From Marinilactibacillus piezotolerans (lineage in GTDB: Bacteria; Bacillota; Bacilli; Lactobacillales; Carnobacteriaceae_A): 64,000 bases of DNA. The DNA lies in the NCBI RefSeq assembly GCF_900169305.1, contig NZ_FWDP01000002.1, forward strand, positions 124,001 through 188,000, read 5' to 3'. The position numbers were made by a program, and so were the translations under genes. Every line of letters begins with the position of its first letter. Within the stretch, counting starts at the first letter, position 1. This document shows, piece after piece, positions 25,981 to 35,089 of the stretch. Under the pieces are notes generated by a model. That model was not told where the DNA came from, searched no databases, and was given only the letters and a program-made list of their open reading frames with translations.

Positions 25981-27354
25981 TTATCCTTTCATTGTGACAA
26001 ACTCTTCAGCTGCAGTAGGATGAATGGCTACTGTACTGTCAAAGTCTGCTTTTGTTGCGCCCATTTTAATCGCTACTGCAAATCCCTGCAGCATTTCGTC
26101 CATTCCGCGCCCGATTCCATGAAGGCCGACAACTTTTTCTTCAACACCTGCACAGACCAGCTTCATATATGTTTTCTGGCGGTTTCTCGTGATTGAGCTG
26201 TGCATCGAAGTGAAGGTCGTCTGATAAACCTTAATATAATCTTTCCCATATTCATCTTCCGCCTGTTCTTCGGTCATTCCGACTGTACCGATAGGCGGAT
26301 GACTAAAGAACACAGTAGGAATATTGGTGTAATCCAGATAAAGGTTCGTTTTCCCGTTAAATAATCTTTCAGAAAGGCGTCTGCCGGCCGCGATTGCTAC
26401 TGGTGTCAATTCTACTCTTCCCGTTACGTCTCCAACTGCAAAGATATGATCAACTGTTGTGTTCTGGTACTGATCTACCTCGATATACCCATCTGGATAA
26501 ACATTAACACCCGCGGCTTCTATATTTAAGCTGTCCGTATTTGGATTTCTTCCGGTAGCCCATAAAATCTGATCAGTCTCATGAGTTGATCCATCTTCAA
26601 AATACATCGTATATGACTGATCGTCATTTTGTCTGACTTCTTTGACAGATTTATTCGTATGAACTTTTTTCCCTTCAGCTTCTGCAAGCTCTACAAAACC
26701 TTTACAGATGATATCATCAAATCCATGCAGCGGCTTTGGTTTGCGGATAAACTGGTGAGTGTCCACTTTGAAACCATGAAAAATCCCGCTCATTTCCACT
26801 CCGATATATCCACCGCCAACTACAGCGATGCGTTCAGGTAAAGTTTTTAACTTAAATACATCATCAGAAACGATTCCAAACTCGCTTCCAGGGATATTGG
26901 GACGTTTCGGTCTGCCGCCAGTGGCAATCAGAATACGGTCCGCTGTATAGTGTTCTCCATTCACTTCTACTGTATGCGGATCAACAAATGATGCATATCC
27001 TTGAATCAGTTCTACACCATTGCTGTCCAGACCATTTTTATAAGCGGTATGAAGCCGCGCGATAAAAGCTTGACGATTATCTGCCATACGACCGAAATCC
27101 AATTTAGGCGATTCAGTCAATTCTATTCCATAGTCTTCTGCGTACAGGCCGATTTCTTCCATCAACTCTGAAACATGCCACATCACTTTTTTGGGTACAC
27201 ACCCTAGATTCACACATGTTCCGCCCAAGTCGTTAGCCTCGATCAGCCCTACTTTTGCACCATGCATACCCGCACGGTTTGCAGAAGCGATTCCTCCGCT
27301 GCCTCCGCCAATTACTAAATAATCATACTGTCGTGCCGCATTGTTATCTGCCAT
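25981..27354 (-). CDS. gor: Glutathione-disulfide reductase
   Basis: A 457-residue FAD/NADPH disulfide reductase. FAD motif [17 protein letters not shown], redox pair [21 protein letters not shown] fold [14 protein letters not shown], and C-terminal [10 protein letters not shown] with the catalytic His-Glu pair. Bulky features and length fit glutathione reductase rather than dihydrolipoamide dehydrogenase or mercuric reductase, though trypanothione-like specificity cannot be excluded. It keeps glutathione reduced for the formaldehyde and glyoxalase enzymes in this window. The promoter may be at 27556-27583. Confidence 0.92.
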   Translation of the reverse strand: MADNNAARQYDYLVIGGGSGGIASANRAGMHGAKVGLIEANDLGGTCVNLGCVPKKVMWHVSELMEEIGLYAEDYGIELTESPKLDFGRMADNRQAFIARLHTAYKNGLDSNGVELIQGYASFVDPHTVEVNGEHYTADRILIATGGRPKRPNIPGSEFGIVSDDVFKLKTLPERIAVVGGGYIGVEMSGIFHGFKVDTHQFIRKPKPLHGFDDIICKGFVELAEAEGKKVHTNKSVKEVRQNDDQSYTMYFEDGSTHETDQILWATGRNPNTDSLNIEAAGVNVYPDGYIEVDQYQNTTVDHIFAVGDVTGRVELTPVAIAAGRRLSERLFNGKTNLYLDYTNIPTVFFSHPPIGTVGMTEEQAEDEYGKDYIKVYQTTFTSMHSSITRNRQKTYMKLVCAGVEEKVVGLHGIGRGMDEMLQGFAVAIKMGATKADFDSTVAIHPTAAEEFVTMKG

Positions 27355-27555
27355 TGTCCATTCATCCTTTTAATCCTAGTTTTCATTCACTAACTTATTG
27401 TACATGAATTTTCGGGTGGATAATAGTCCAGTCTTTTCTAAGTGGTTGCGCTTAACTATTGACTGCTGTGAAATCATTTCTATTTTATTTCAATTAAGTT
27501 TATTATACTGTTTTTTCATTCTTATTCTATCTGGTTTGCTCAACTCTCCTGCGTT

Positions 27556-27583
27556 ATTGTATAAAATGACTAGCATTTTTCAA
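27556..27583 (-). promoter_or_regulatory. Possible promoter of glutathione reductase gene
   Basis: Minus strand TTGAAA (27578-27583), 16-base spacer, TACAAT (27556-27561). This gives a leader near 200 bases, which is long; a closer TATAAT near 27500 lacks a good -35. Confidence 0.4.
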
Positions 27584-27591
27584 AACGCACT

Positions 27592-27619
27592 TTGAAAGCT
27601 GATGAATATAGATTATACT
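27592..27619 (+). promoter_or_regulatory. Promoter of the chromate transporter genes
   Basis: TTGAAA (27592-27597), 16-base spacer, TATACT (27614-27619), about 40 bases before the start. Ribosome site AAAGGGAAC follows. Confidence 0.6.
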
Positions 27620-27660
27620 TGAAACTGTATTATATTTTCTGAAAAAGAAAGGGAACATAC

Positions 27661-28242
27661 ATGGAGAAGAGTAACTCACTATATTTTGATTTATTTAAAT
27701 CAACTTTTTTCTTAAGTGCATTTACTTTCGGCGGCGGATACGTCATTGTTCCATTAATGGAGAAACGCTTCGTCAATGAATTGAAATGGATTACTGAAGA
27801 TGAAATGCTTGATTTGATTGCATTAGGACAATCTGCCCCCGGACCGATAGCTGTTAATACATCTATTCTGGTCGGATATAGAATGGCGGGAATACCTGGT
27901 GCCTTAGTTACTGTGCTGGGAACCATTCTGCCGCCTCTAGGGATTATGACTGTACTGGCTTACGTCTATTCAGCTGTCAGTACGAATCCGATTATCAATA
28001 ACATGCTTTTAGGTATGCAAGCTGGTGTAGCGGCAATTATTGTGAATGTCGTTTACAAAATGGCTTCTCGAATTATTAAACAGAGAAAAGTTATTCCTGT
28101 TATTGTCATGATTATTGCGCTGATTGCCGGTATCGTTTTCCAGGTCAATATTCTCTGGCTGCTGCTGTTTGCAGGAATCGTCGGTGCAGTGACGACTTAC
28201 TTGACATTAAGAAAAGGTTCTGAGAAAGGAGATTCCAAATGA
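27661..28242 (+). CDS. Chromate transporter, first half (CHR domain)
   Basis: A 193-residue CHR-domain membrane protein: STFFLSAFTFGGGYVIVPLMEKRFV at the start, GQSAPGPIAVNTSILVGYRMAG, and four or five more helices. One domain only; with the next gene it makes a two-subunit carrier instead of the fused double-domain ChrA of proteobacteria. The physiological anion may be sulfate- or chromate-like. The last four bases overlap the second gene (ATGA). Confidence 0.92.
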   Translation: MEKSNSLYFDLFKSTFFLSAFTFGGGYVIVPLMEKRFVNELKWITEDEMLDLIALGQSAPGPIAVNTSILVGYRMAGIPGALVTVLGTILPPLGIMTVLAYVYSAVSTNPIINNMLLGMQAGVAAIIVNVVYKMASRIIKQRKVIPVIVMIIALIAGIVFQVNILWLLLFAGIVGAVTTYLTLRKGSEKGDSK

Positions 28243-28802
28243 TTTATTTAGAATTATTCCTCAGCTTTTTACAAATTGGACTCTTCAGTTTTGGTGGAGG
28301 ATATGCAGCATTGCCGCTGATTCAACAACAAACGATTGAAGTCAATGGATGGATCACGAATCAGCAGTTTATTGATATTTTAACGCTCTCTGAAATGACA
28401 CCTGGTCCGATCGCCATCAATGCTGCTACCTTTACTGGTAATACGATTGCTGGAATTTTTGGAGGGATTATTGCCACGATTGGTGTTACGCTGCCTTCTG
28501 TAATTATTGTTCTAACGTTGGCCTATTTTTATTTCAAGTATCAGAACATTTCAATGGTACAAGGTGTGATTCAAGGACTAAGACCCGCTGTTGTTGCATT
28601 GATTGCTTCCGCAGGATTAACGATTTTTATGACCGCCATGTTTGGTCACAGTGAGTTTCCGATTCACTTGAGTCAGCTTAGAATTGTCTCTGTTGTCTTA
28701 TTCATTGTTGGACTATTCTTGATTCGCATGTATAAACTAAGTCCTATAAAGATTATTATACTCAGCGGAATAGCCGGCATTATTATTTATCCTTTCCTAT
28801 AA
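28239..28802 (+). CDS. Chromate transporter, second half (CHR domain)
   Basis: A 187-residue CHR protein homologous to the first: FLQIGLFSFGGGYAALPLIQQQTIE, TPGPIAINAATFTGN and the C-terminal helices. It overlaps the upstream gene by 4 bases, so the two are translationally coupled and probably form a heterodimer with opposite topology. The unit ends at the terminator at 28813. Confidence 0.92.
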   Translation: MIYLELFLSFLQIGLFSFGGGYAALPLIQQQTIEVNGWITNQQFIDILTLSEMTPGPIAINAATFTGNTIAGIFGGIIATIGVTLPSVIIVLTLAYFYFKYQNISMVQGVIQGLRPAVVALIASAGLTIFMTAMFGHSEFPIHLSQLRIVSVVLFIVGLFLIRMYKLSPIKIIILSGIAGIIIYPFL

Positions 28803-28812
28803 CAACAAAAGC

Positions 28813-28848
28813 GTCCATTCTCTGCTGAAATTCAACCAGAGAATGGAC
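28813..28848. terminator. Bidirectional terminator between chrA genes and rnfD
   Basis: GTCCATTCTCTG and CAGAGAATGGAC perfect 12-base arms with a 12-base loop; T-rich tail on the plus strand, and the other strand reads away from rnfD. Confidence 0.85.
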
Positions 28849-28854
28849 ATTCTT

Positions 28855-29871
28855 TTATCTATTTAATTCACCTTGGCGGTCATACTTTGTTTTCGGTCTG
28901 GTTTTATGCCCATAAATTCTCGGCATAAGCGCTCCATCAATGAAAGGTGCACAGGCATTCATAATCAATATGGCAAACCCTACTCCACCAGGATAATCAA
29001 AAACAATCCTGAACAAGGCTGTCAATACCCCGCATCCAATGGCAAAAACCGTTTTCCCAGCTGGCGTCAGCGATCCGGAGCTATAGTCAGTAGCCATATA
29101 CGTAGCTGCAAAGAACAAGGTGCCCGTTAATGCATGTGTCATCATAAATGTAAAGTTGAACCCGCTCCATAACCCCATCATCAATACTGTCGTTAAAATA
29201 TAGAGAATAGGTATTTTCGGATGGATCACTCTCCTGAAAATCAAGTAGAGCATCCCGATTAAAATTGCCAGTTTAGACGTTTCACCGACATTCCCTCCTA
29301 GATTTATTCCTAAAAACAAATCCCACAATCCAGGAACCTGAGCAGACACTGTTTGAGCACCGTCTCCTATAAATTCTAGCGGCGTAGCTCCAGATATAAC
29401 TTCAGCACCCCAAGCTGCAGGAAGTACCCAGTTCGTAATCCAAGGAGAGAAAAACACTTTCAGCATTACCCTTGCCGCTACTGCCGGATTGAAATAGTTT
29501 TTTCCTATTCCGCCATTCAGCTGTTTAACAATGATAATCGCAAATAAAGAACCAATGACAACTGTCCATAGCGGCGCTGTCACCGGAAGGCTCAATCCAA
29601 TCAGCATTCCCGTAACACAAGCGCTTAAGTCTTTGATTTTAATTGTCTGATATCGGAATTTCTGATAAGCGTATTCACTCAATACCGCTGTTCCGATACC
29701 TACTGCTACCATCAACAAAACCCGTAATCCAAAAAAGTAGGTTGCTGCGAACAAGGGCGGGACCAGTGCAATCAGTACTTGACCCATGATCCATGCTGAT
29801 GTTCTATTAGTTCTAATATGCGGAGAAGGTCCGACACTGAATTTCTTTTTTGTATCCATCGCTTGCGCCAT
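28855..29871 (-). CDS. rnfD: RnfD-like electron transport membrane subunit
   Basis: A 338-residue RnfD/NqrB-type integral membrane protein with about nine helices. FSVGPSPHIRTNRTSAWIMGQVLIALVPP begins the family pattern. The flavinylation site is present: SGAT in GAEVISGATPLEF, where Thr would carry covalent FMN (needs an ApbE transferase, not in this window). Start ATG 29871 follows the RnfC stop by a few bases. Only rnfC accompanies it; the usual G, E, A and B genes are absent here. Confidence 0.93.
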   Translation of the reverse strand: MAQAMDTKKKFSVGPSPHIRTNRTSAWIMGQVLIALVPPLFAATYFFGLRVLLMVAVGIGTAVLSEYAYQKFRYQTIKIKDLSACVTGMLIGLSLPVTAPLWTVVIGSLFAIIIVKQLNGGIGKNYFNPAVAARVMLKVFFSPWITNWVLPAAWGAEVISGATPLEFIGDGAQTVSAQVPGLWDLFLGINLGGNVGETSKLAILIGMLYLIFRRVIHPKIPILYILTTVLMMGLWSGFNFTFMMTHALTGTLFFAATYMATDYSSGSLTPAGKTVFAIGCGVLTALFRIVFDYPGGVGFAILIMNACAPFIDGALMPRIYGHKTRPKTKYDRQGELNR

Positions 29872-29875
29872 TATT

Positions 29876-31201
29876 CTACCCCGCTTCCTGTTCTTTGATT
29901 GCTGCTTTTGCAGCACGAATATTATCTAAAAGCGGGATTTTAGAAGGACAGATAAAGGAACAGTTTCCACATTCGATACAATCCATGGCTCCCAGTTCTT
30001 TTGCTTTCTGCAAGTTTCCTCTGTCAAAGGCATCTGAAATCAATATCGGCTGCAAGCTGACTGGGCAGACATTTAAGCATTCAGAACACATAATACAATC
30101 TTTTTCTTCTCCTTCATCTGCTTCTTCTGGTGTCAGCACCGTAATGGCGGTTGTTCCTTTAATGATAGCAACACCTAGATCAGAAACAGGTTTCCCCATC
30201 ATCGGACCTCCTGATAAAACTTTTCCAGGTACTTCTGAAAATCCGCCGCAATCTTCAATCAGCGAATCCATCGGTGTCCCGATCTTTACTTTTAAATTCT
30301 TCGGTTCTTTAATGGGTGTTCCTGAAACAGAAACAATTCTTTCAATCAGTGGTTCACCAAATTCACAAGCTCTGTAGCAGGCGCGAATTGTAGAAGTATT
30401 CATTACTACACAGCGCACTTCTGCCGGCAATCCCCCTGGCGGCACTTCTCTGCCGGTCAAGTTTTTGATCAAACCCTTTTCCGACCCTTGCGGATACATC
30501 GTTTTTAGTGGTTGAACCACTACTTTTGGATAAGCTTCCGCTACTTTATTCATGGCTTTTAACGCTTCTGGTTTATTGTCCTCTATCCCTATGTATACTT
30601 TCTTTAATTTAGGGAAAAGTTTGCTGATGACTTTGATACCTTTGAAAATTTCATCTGCATGCTCGATCATGACGCGATTATCAGAGGTAGAGTACGGTTC
30701 ACACTCTGCTCCGTTCACAATCAGTGTATCGATTGTCATACCCGGAGGCGGACTCAGCTTTACAGCTGTCGGAAATGTCGCTCCGCCCATCCCTACGATA
30801 CCGGCTTTTCTAACCGTTTCAATGATATCGTCGTCTGTCATTTCCTCTGATTTCCCTGGATCGACTATAGGTTCTGCCTTCGTATATTGATAATCATTCT
30901 TGATAATGATGGAATCTACATCCCCTTTTGCAGAAGGACGCTTTTCAATCGCAATCACTTCTCCGGACACGGAAGAATAAATATTGGCCGAGATAAATCC
31001 TCCGGCATCTGCAATCATTTGTCCGGCTTTCACTTTCTCTCCTACTTCTACAATCGGCTTGGAAGGTGCACCAATATGCATGGAAACTGGAAAGATCAAT
31101 ATTTTGGGAACAGAAGCGTCCACAATCGGCAACTTTCTAGTATGGTGCTTATTTTCTTCAGGATGCGATCCACCTTGTTTCCTCATAAATGAAAACTGCA
31201 T
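29876..31201 (-). CDS. rnfC: RnfC-like electron transport subunit
   Basis: A 441-residue RnfC: N-terminal barrel-sandwich (GGSHPEENKHHTRKLPIVDASVPK), NADH/FMN-binding Complex1_51K-like fold (VGMGGATFPTAVKLSPP, NGAECEPYSTSDNRVM) and two 4Fe-4S motifs, CIMCSECLNVCP and CIECGNCSFICP. Normal partner of RnfD in the membrane NADH/ferredoxin-quinone type machinery. Start chosen at 31201 (AAAGGACG upstream). An in-frame ATG at 31339 gives 46 more residues, acidic and not part of the family; the predicted promoter gives it a leader of only about 23 bases, so it cannot be dismissed. Confidence 0.93.
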   Translation of the reverse strand: MQFSFMRKQGGSHPEENKHHTRKLPIVDASVPKILIFPVSMHIGAPSKPIVEVGEKVKAGQMIADAGGFISANIYSSVSGEVIAIEKRPSAKGDVDSIIIKNDYQYTKAEPIVDPGKSEEMTDDDIIETVRKAGIVGMGGATFPTAVKLSPPPGMTIDTLIVNGAECEPYSTSDNRVMIEHADEIFKGIKVISKLFPKLKKVYIGIEDNKPEALKAMNKVAEAYPKVVVQPLKTMYPQGSEKGLIKNLTGREVPPGGLPAEVRCVVMNTSTIRACYRACEFGEPLIERIVSVSGTPIKEPKNLKVKIGTPMDSLIEDCGGFSEVPGKVLSGGPMMGKPVSDLGVAIIKGTTAITVLTPEEADEGEEKDCIMCSECLNVCPVSLQPILISDAFDRGNLQKAKELGAMDCIECGNCSFICPSKIPLLDNIRAAKAAIKEQEAG

Positions 31202-31368
31202 TTTCAACGTCCTTTCTTTAAATAAGTGGGTAGTAAAAGTATCAGAATCTTTTGGTTCATCTAGGTATTCTACTGTCTCTTCACATTCAATAGTACGGGC
31301 GTCTAAATCACGGTTTTCTATATTTGAAACCGTCTGCATATTAATTAACTTTTTTGTTCCTTTATTGT

Positions 31369-31406
31369 ATTATATAAATTAATCCTCTCGAATGAAAGCG
31401 AAAACG
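31369..31406 (-). promoter_or_regulatory. Promoter of rnfCD with overlapping cre-like site
   Basis: Minus strand TTTCAT (31392-31397), 17-base spacer, TATAAT (31369-31374). The plus-strand sequence TGAAAGCGAAAACG (31393-31406) fits a CcpA cre with one mismatch and overlaps the -35. It also lies about 30 bases ahead of the MgtC start. Confidence 0.55.
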
Positions 31407-31434
31407 ACTTAAATGAAAGTGAGGTGCTGCAATT

Positions 31435-32148
31435 ATGGTGGATACTCAGTGGGAGTTACTGCTCAGACTTATTCTAGCAGCCTTTTTAGGGGGGATCATC
31501 GGGTACGAACGAGAGTTGAAAGGTAGAGATGCTGGTATCCGTACCCATACTTTGGTCAGTTTAGGATCAGCCATCATTACATTGACTCAACTGGAAGCCA
31601 GCGAATGGGTACTGAATTATGCAACAGAACATGCAGACCTTCCGCCTGTTTTAACAACAGATATTACTCGTTTAACTGCTCAAATCGTCAATGGTATCGG
31701 CTTTCTTGGAGCAGGTACAATCATTATCAGCAAACGCAGTGTTTCAGGACTAACGACAGCAGCTTCGATCTGGGCGGTAGCCAGTTTGGGGATAGCGATC
31801 GGAATGGGATATTATTTTATTTCTCTTTCAAGTACGATCATTATGCTGGTTGTCTTGAGAATCGTTAAAAATTTATTTAAAATTGAACAAACAAAACAAC
31901 TGGATATCAAGTACAGGAAAAGAGAGGAAACGCTAGAGTACCTTAAAGACTGCTTTGATCACTATAATGTTACGGTCGTTTCAACAGACCATTCTATTTT
32001 TTACGAACAAGATGGTGCTTCGACTTGTAGAGATATTTACACTGTGCATCTGCCCGGCAGTCTGAATATGATGACGTTTATCTCAACTTTGGGAAATAAT
32101 CCGAATATTTATGAAATCAAAACGATTAAGGCAGCCTTGGATCAATAA
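31435..32148 (+). CDS. MgtC/SapB-family membrane protein
   Basis: A 237-residue MgtC-like protein: LILAAFLGGIIGYERELKGRDAGIRTHTLVSLGSAIITL and GIGFLGAGTII are the family signatures of the N-terminal four- or five-helix domain. The C-terminal ~80 residues form a soluble ACT-like domain. MgtC proteins affect growth in low magnesium and inhibit ATP synthase in some pathogens; the role here is unknown. Divergent from rnfC. Confidence 0.9.
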   Translation: MVDTQWELLLRLILAAFLGGIIGYERELKGRDAGIRTHTLVSLGSAIITLTQLEASEWVLNYATEHADLPPVLTTDITRLTAQIVNGIGFLGAGTIIISKRSVSGLTTAASIWAVASLGIAIGMGYYFISLSSTIIMLVVLRIVKNLFKIEQTKQLDIKYRKREETLEYLKDCFDHYNVTVVSTDHSIFYEQDGASTCRDIYTVHLPGSLNMMTFISTLGNNPNIYEIKTIKAALDQ

Positions 32149-32368
32149 TGATGCATTTCATACCTCAAGATCGTTTTTTATTGAAGATCCGTTTGCCAGC
32201 GCAACTAATGTATCAATCGTTTTATATCCCTTTTACTCATCCCCCTCCTTTTTCATTTTACTAAAAAAAGGAGATGATTTACCGCGTATAAACAGATTAG
32301 TTTATAAAGAGCAGGATGTAGATTAAACTATGTTTAGAGATACTAAAATAAATGAGGAGGAATCATTC

Positions 32369-32623
32369 ATGGCTTCAACCAACGCACCTTTTCCATTAAC
32401 GAATAAAGTAACAGCCAAGTTGGGAACAACAGACTACGAGGTCAAAAACGGCAGTACAGATGATGTTCAAAAAATCGTGATTGAAGAAGAAAATATTGTC
32501 TTTTATATCTTTCCAAATCAAATCTACTTGTACTCACACCCTATCTCTACAGGACGTGAATGGCACTCGAACGGGGCGATCTCGGTCAATGATGACGGTA
32601 AAGTGGTTATTGAACTCGTTTAA
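32369..32623 (+). CDS. Conserved-type small protein, 84 residues, function unknown
   Basis: Starts after a strong GAGGAGG ribosome site. Sequence MASTNAPFPLTNKVTAKL onward, with alternating hydrophobic residues (KIVIEEENIVFYIFPNQIYLYSHP) that suggest a small beta-rich fold. No membrane segment or Cys. I do not recognise the family. It is a single-gene unit ending at a terminator. Confidence 0.7.
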   Translation: MASTNAPFPLTNKVTAKLGTTDYEVKNGSTDDVQKIVIEEENIVFYIFPNQIYLYSHPISTGREWHSNGAISVNDDGKVVIELV

Positions 32624-32645
32624 GTCAATGTATATTATTTAATTT

Positions 32646-32681
32646 AAAGCAGTCGAGAAGTTTTGCTCTCGGCTGCTTTTT
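32646..32681 (+). terminator. Terminator after the 84-residue protein gene
   Basis: AAAGCAG-T-CGAGA and TCTCG-G-CTGCTTT arms with a T-T-T-T loop region and five T residues at the end. Confidence 0.85.
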
Positions 32682-32717
32682 AATTGGATTTTTCACTTAT
32701 CTGCTTAGTCCTTTTCG

Positions 32718-33692
32718 CTATTTTCCATCCATTTCCTGCGGGTAAATCAAACCCATCTGATGACGGCACTCGTCTAATAAGCGCATAACTTCAATGGTAC
32801 TGTTTGCTGACACTTTCTCTCCTTCTATTCTTCCAGATCGAATATCCTTTGCTGTATTCGAGAATTGCCTGCCGTATAGCAACTCGTCGCTCCCTTGGAA
32901 TACTTCTTCTCCTTCATCTGTTGTCAGTACAGCTTTTTTCGCCATGTGAAATTGGGGCACTTCTATCGTGCCTTTTGTTCCTTTTATATTGAAAAAATGA
33001 CCGCCATTTTCTTGCATTGAAACCTTCATATTCACTTCAAAATCTGGATATTGAAATACAATTTCTTCTTTGTAATCTACCTCATGCATTTCTCCTTCGC
33101 ACTGAATAGATTCTGGTAATCCAAATAGCTCATAGCTGTATCTGATATTGTACACACCTAAATCCATTAAAGCACCGCCAAGCATAGAAGGCGTGGTAAG
33201 CCTTGGATTATCCGTGTATTCAAGTAATGCAACCTCGAACGCACTATCAGCTGAGACAATATCTCCTATTGCTCCAGCATCAATCCATTCTTTTACTTTT
33301 AAAGCTGTTATATTATGCCATGTCCACATAGCTTCAGAAACGTATACATTTTGCTCTGCAGCATAGTCAAACACCGTTTCAGCCTCTTGTTCATTTATGG
33401 TAAAAGGTTTCTCACACAGAACGGCTTTTCCATTTTTTACAGCCAGTCTTGTATAGTAACCATGCTGATCGCCATTCACGTTGACGTAAACACCTTCAAC
33501 TTCCGGAGCGTTAATGGCCTCTTCAGCTGTCTCGAAAACTGTTCCGCCAAACTCTTCTGCAAATGAGTCTGCTTTAGATTTTGTGCGATTCCAGACAGAA
33601 ACAATTCGATTATCCTCTGTTTGAACCAGTTCTTTTGCAGTACCATGAGCAATCCCGCCACAACCAATGTAAGCCCATCCAAATTTCTTCAT
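32718..33692 (-). CDS. Gfo/Idh/MocA-family oxidoreductase
   Basis: A 324-residue NAD(P)-dependent oxidoreductase: N-terminal Rossmann fold (FGWAYIGCGGIAHGTAKEL), the dinucleotide-binding EKPFTINEQEAETVFDYA and C-terminal alpha/beta domain with LMDLGVYNIRYSYELFG. Members act on sugars, inositols or xenobiotics; the substrate is not visible. Start ATG 33692 follows GGAGGAGACTTAAG; upstream codons in frame run into non-coding sequence. Confidence 0.9.
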   Translation of the reverse strand: MKKFGWAYIGCGGIAHGTAKELVQTEDNRIVSVWNRTKSKADSFAEEFGGTVFETAEEAINAPEVEGVYVNVNGDQHGYYTRLAVKNGKAVLCEKPFTINEQEAETVFDYAAEQNVYVSEAMWTWHNITALKVKEWIDAGAIGDIVSADSAFEVALLEYTDNPRLTTPSMLGGALMDLGVYNIRYSYELFGLPESIQCEGEMHEVDYKEEIVFQYPDFEVNMKVSMQENGGHFFNIKGTKGTIEVPQFHMAKKAVLTTDEGEEVFQGSDELLYGRQFSNTAKDIRSGRIEGEKVSANSTIEVMRLLDECRHQMGLIYPQEMDGK

Positions 33693-33910
33693 CTTAAGTC
33701 TCCTCCGTTGTATGTTTATTAATCGATCTATGTGCTGTACAACTTTAAAGCAGTTTACGACTCTATTGAATGACGCCTGCATACTACTGAAACCTTTATT
33801 GTCAGACACTTACATCATACCACAGTGATGACGATGCCTAAAGTAAACGTATTCATTTGTGAAATAAGCAGATGATTCAATAATTATTGAATCGAATAGT
33901 AGGAAAATTT

Positions 33911-33948
33911 AAAAAAGCAGGCGTGATGATATATCAACACGCCTGCTT
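33911..33948 (-). terminator. Terminator after tRNA-Arg
   Basis: AAGCAGGCGTG and CACGCCTGCTT arms (11 bases) with a 12-base loop. On the minus strand a T run follows. Confidence 0.88.
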
Positions 33949-33956
33949 ACTTTATA

Positions 33957-34028
33957 CCTCACCAGAGGGAATCGAACCCCCAGCTTGAGAACCGGAATCT
34001 CAGGTGTTATCCATTACACCATGGTGAG
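33957..34028 (-). tRNA. tRNA-Arg (anticodon CCG)
   Basis: Minus strand cloverleaf: acceptor CTCACCA/TGGTGAG with discriminator G, D-arm GTGTAATGGATAACAC, anticodon stem TGAGA/TCTCA with loop TTCCGGT (anticodon CCG) and T-arm GGGTTCGATTCCC type. It reads CGG. The CCA end is not encoded. Its own terminator follows. Confidence 0.95.
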
Positions 34029-34094
34029 TTGGCAACTATCCTATTTTACTGTATTTTTTGTTATCAGACAAGGTATATCCTGATTTTTATTCAA

Positions 34095-35045
34095 TCAGGA
34101 TATTTTCCCCTGGACTGCATGTTCTTGAATTTCTTCAGCCATTTTATTGAGTTTTCTCAATCGATGATTAACACCTGATTTTGAGACACCGCCATTAGGA
34201 ACCAGTTCTCCTAATTCTTTTAGACTGATGTCCGGGTATTCTACTCTCAATAAGGCAATTTCCTGCAGCTTAGCTGGTAAAGAATCCAATCCTACTGTCC
34301 GCTCAAGCAGCTTTATATTTTCAATCTGCTTGCTGGCTGCATCAATCGTTTTATTCATATTGGCATTCTCGCAGTTTACGAGTCGATTGACAGAGTTTCG
34401 CATATCTCTTACAATTCGAACATCCTCGAATTTAAACATACTTCCAGTCGCACCGATCAATGCTAAGAAATTTGCGATTTTTTCAGATTCTTTCAGATAA
34501 ACGATATATCCGTTTCTTCTTTCATGTGTCCGTGCATTCAGTTCAAAAGTCTGCATCATTTTGCAGATATCTTCGTTATGTGCTTCATAACTTGAATGAA
34601 TCTCAAGATGATAACGACTTGTTCCCGGGCTGTTGACCGATCCGCCTGCTAAAAATGCACCTCGTAAGTAAGACTTGGCTTTTTGTCTGCTGGAGACGAT
34701 TTCCTCCGGCACATGGCCATGATACAGCATACCGTCCATGATACCCAGTTCAGACAAGATCAGCTTACTGCCGCTCTTCAATCGTACAATATAGACATTA
34801 TTCTTTTTCAATTTCATTTTCTTACGGACGAGCAGTTCAGATTCAACATCAAAATTATCTTTGATTAAAGAATAAATGCGTCTTGCGATGGCGGCATTCT
34901 CAGTCTGTACATTTAATAAAAATTCTTGGTTGACAATACTGAGTGTCCCATTCATTCTGATCAGAGCAGCTAACTCCGCTTTCGCATGTTCAGGGTGTAC
35001 TTCTAACATCGTCAGCTCTTTTTTTACATCTGCGGCAAATGACAT
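34095..35045 (-). CDS. whiA: DNA-binding protein WhiA
   Basis: A 316-residue WhiA: an N-terminal LAGLIDADG homing-endonuclease-like domain without catalytic function and a C-terminal helix-turn-helix ([28 protein letters not shown]). In Bacillus it influences cell division and growth. It is the last gene of the rapZ-yvcK-whiA operon, 44 bases after yvcK. Normal length. Confidence 0.97.
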   Translation of the reverse strand: MSFAADVKKELTMLEVHPEHAKAELAALIRMNGTLSIVNQEFLLNVQTENAAIARRIYSLIKDNFDVESELLVRKKMKLKKNNVYIVRLKSGSKLILSELGIMDGMLYHGHVPEEIVSSRQKAKSYLRGAFLAGGSVNSPGTSRYHLEIHSSYEAHNEDICKMMQTFELNARTHERRNGYIVYLKESEKIANFLALIGATGSMFKFEDVRIVRDMRNSVNRLVNCENANMNKTIDAASKQIENIKLLERTVGLDSLPAKLQEIALLRVEYPDISLKELGELVPNGGVSKSGVNHRLRKLNKMAEEIQEHAVQGKIS

Positions 35046-35089
35046 ATAGGGTCCTCCTTTCTCTACTTCTTCATTTTCTAGAAACGTGA

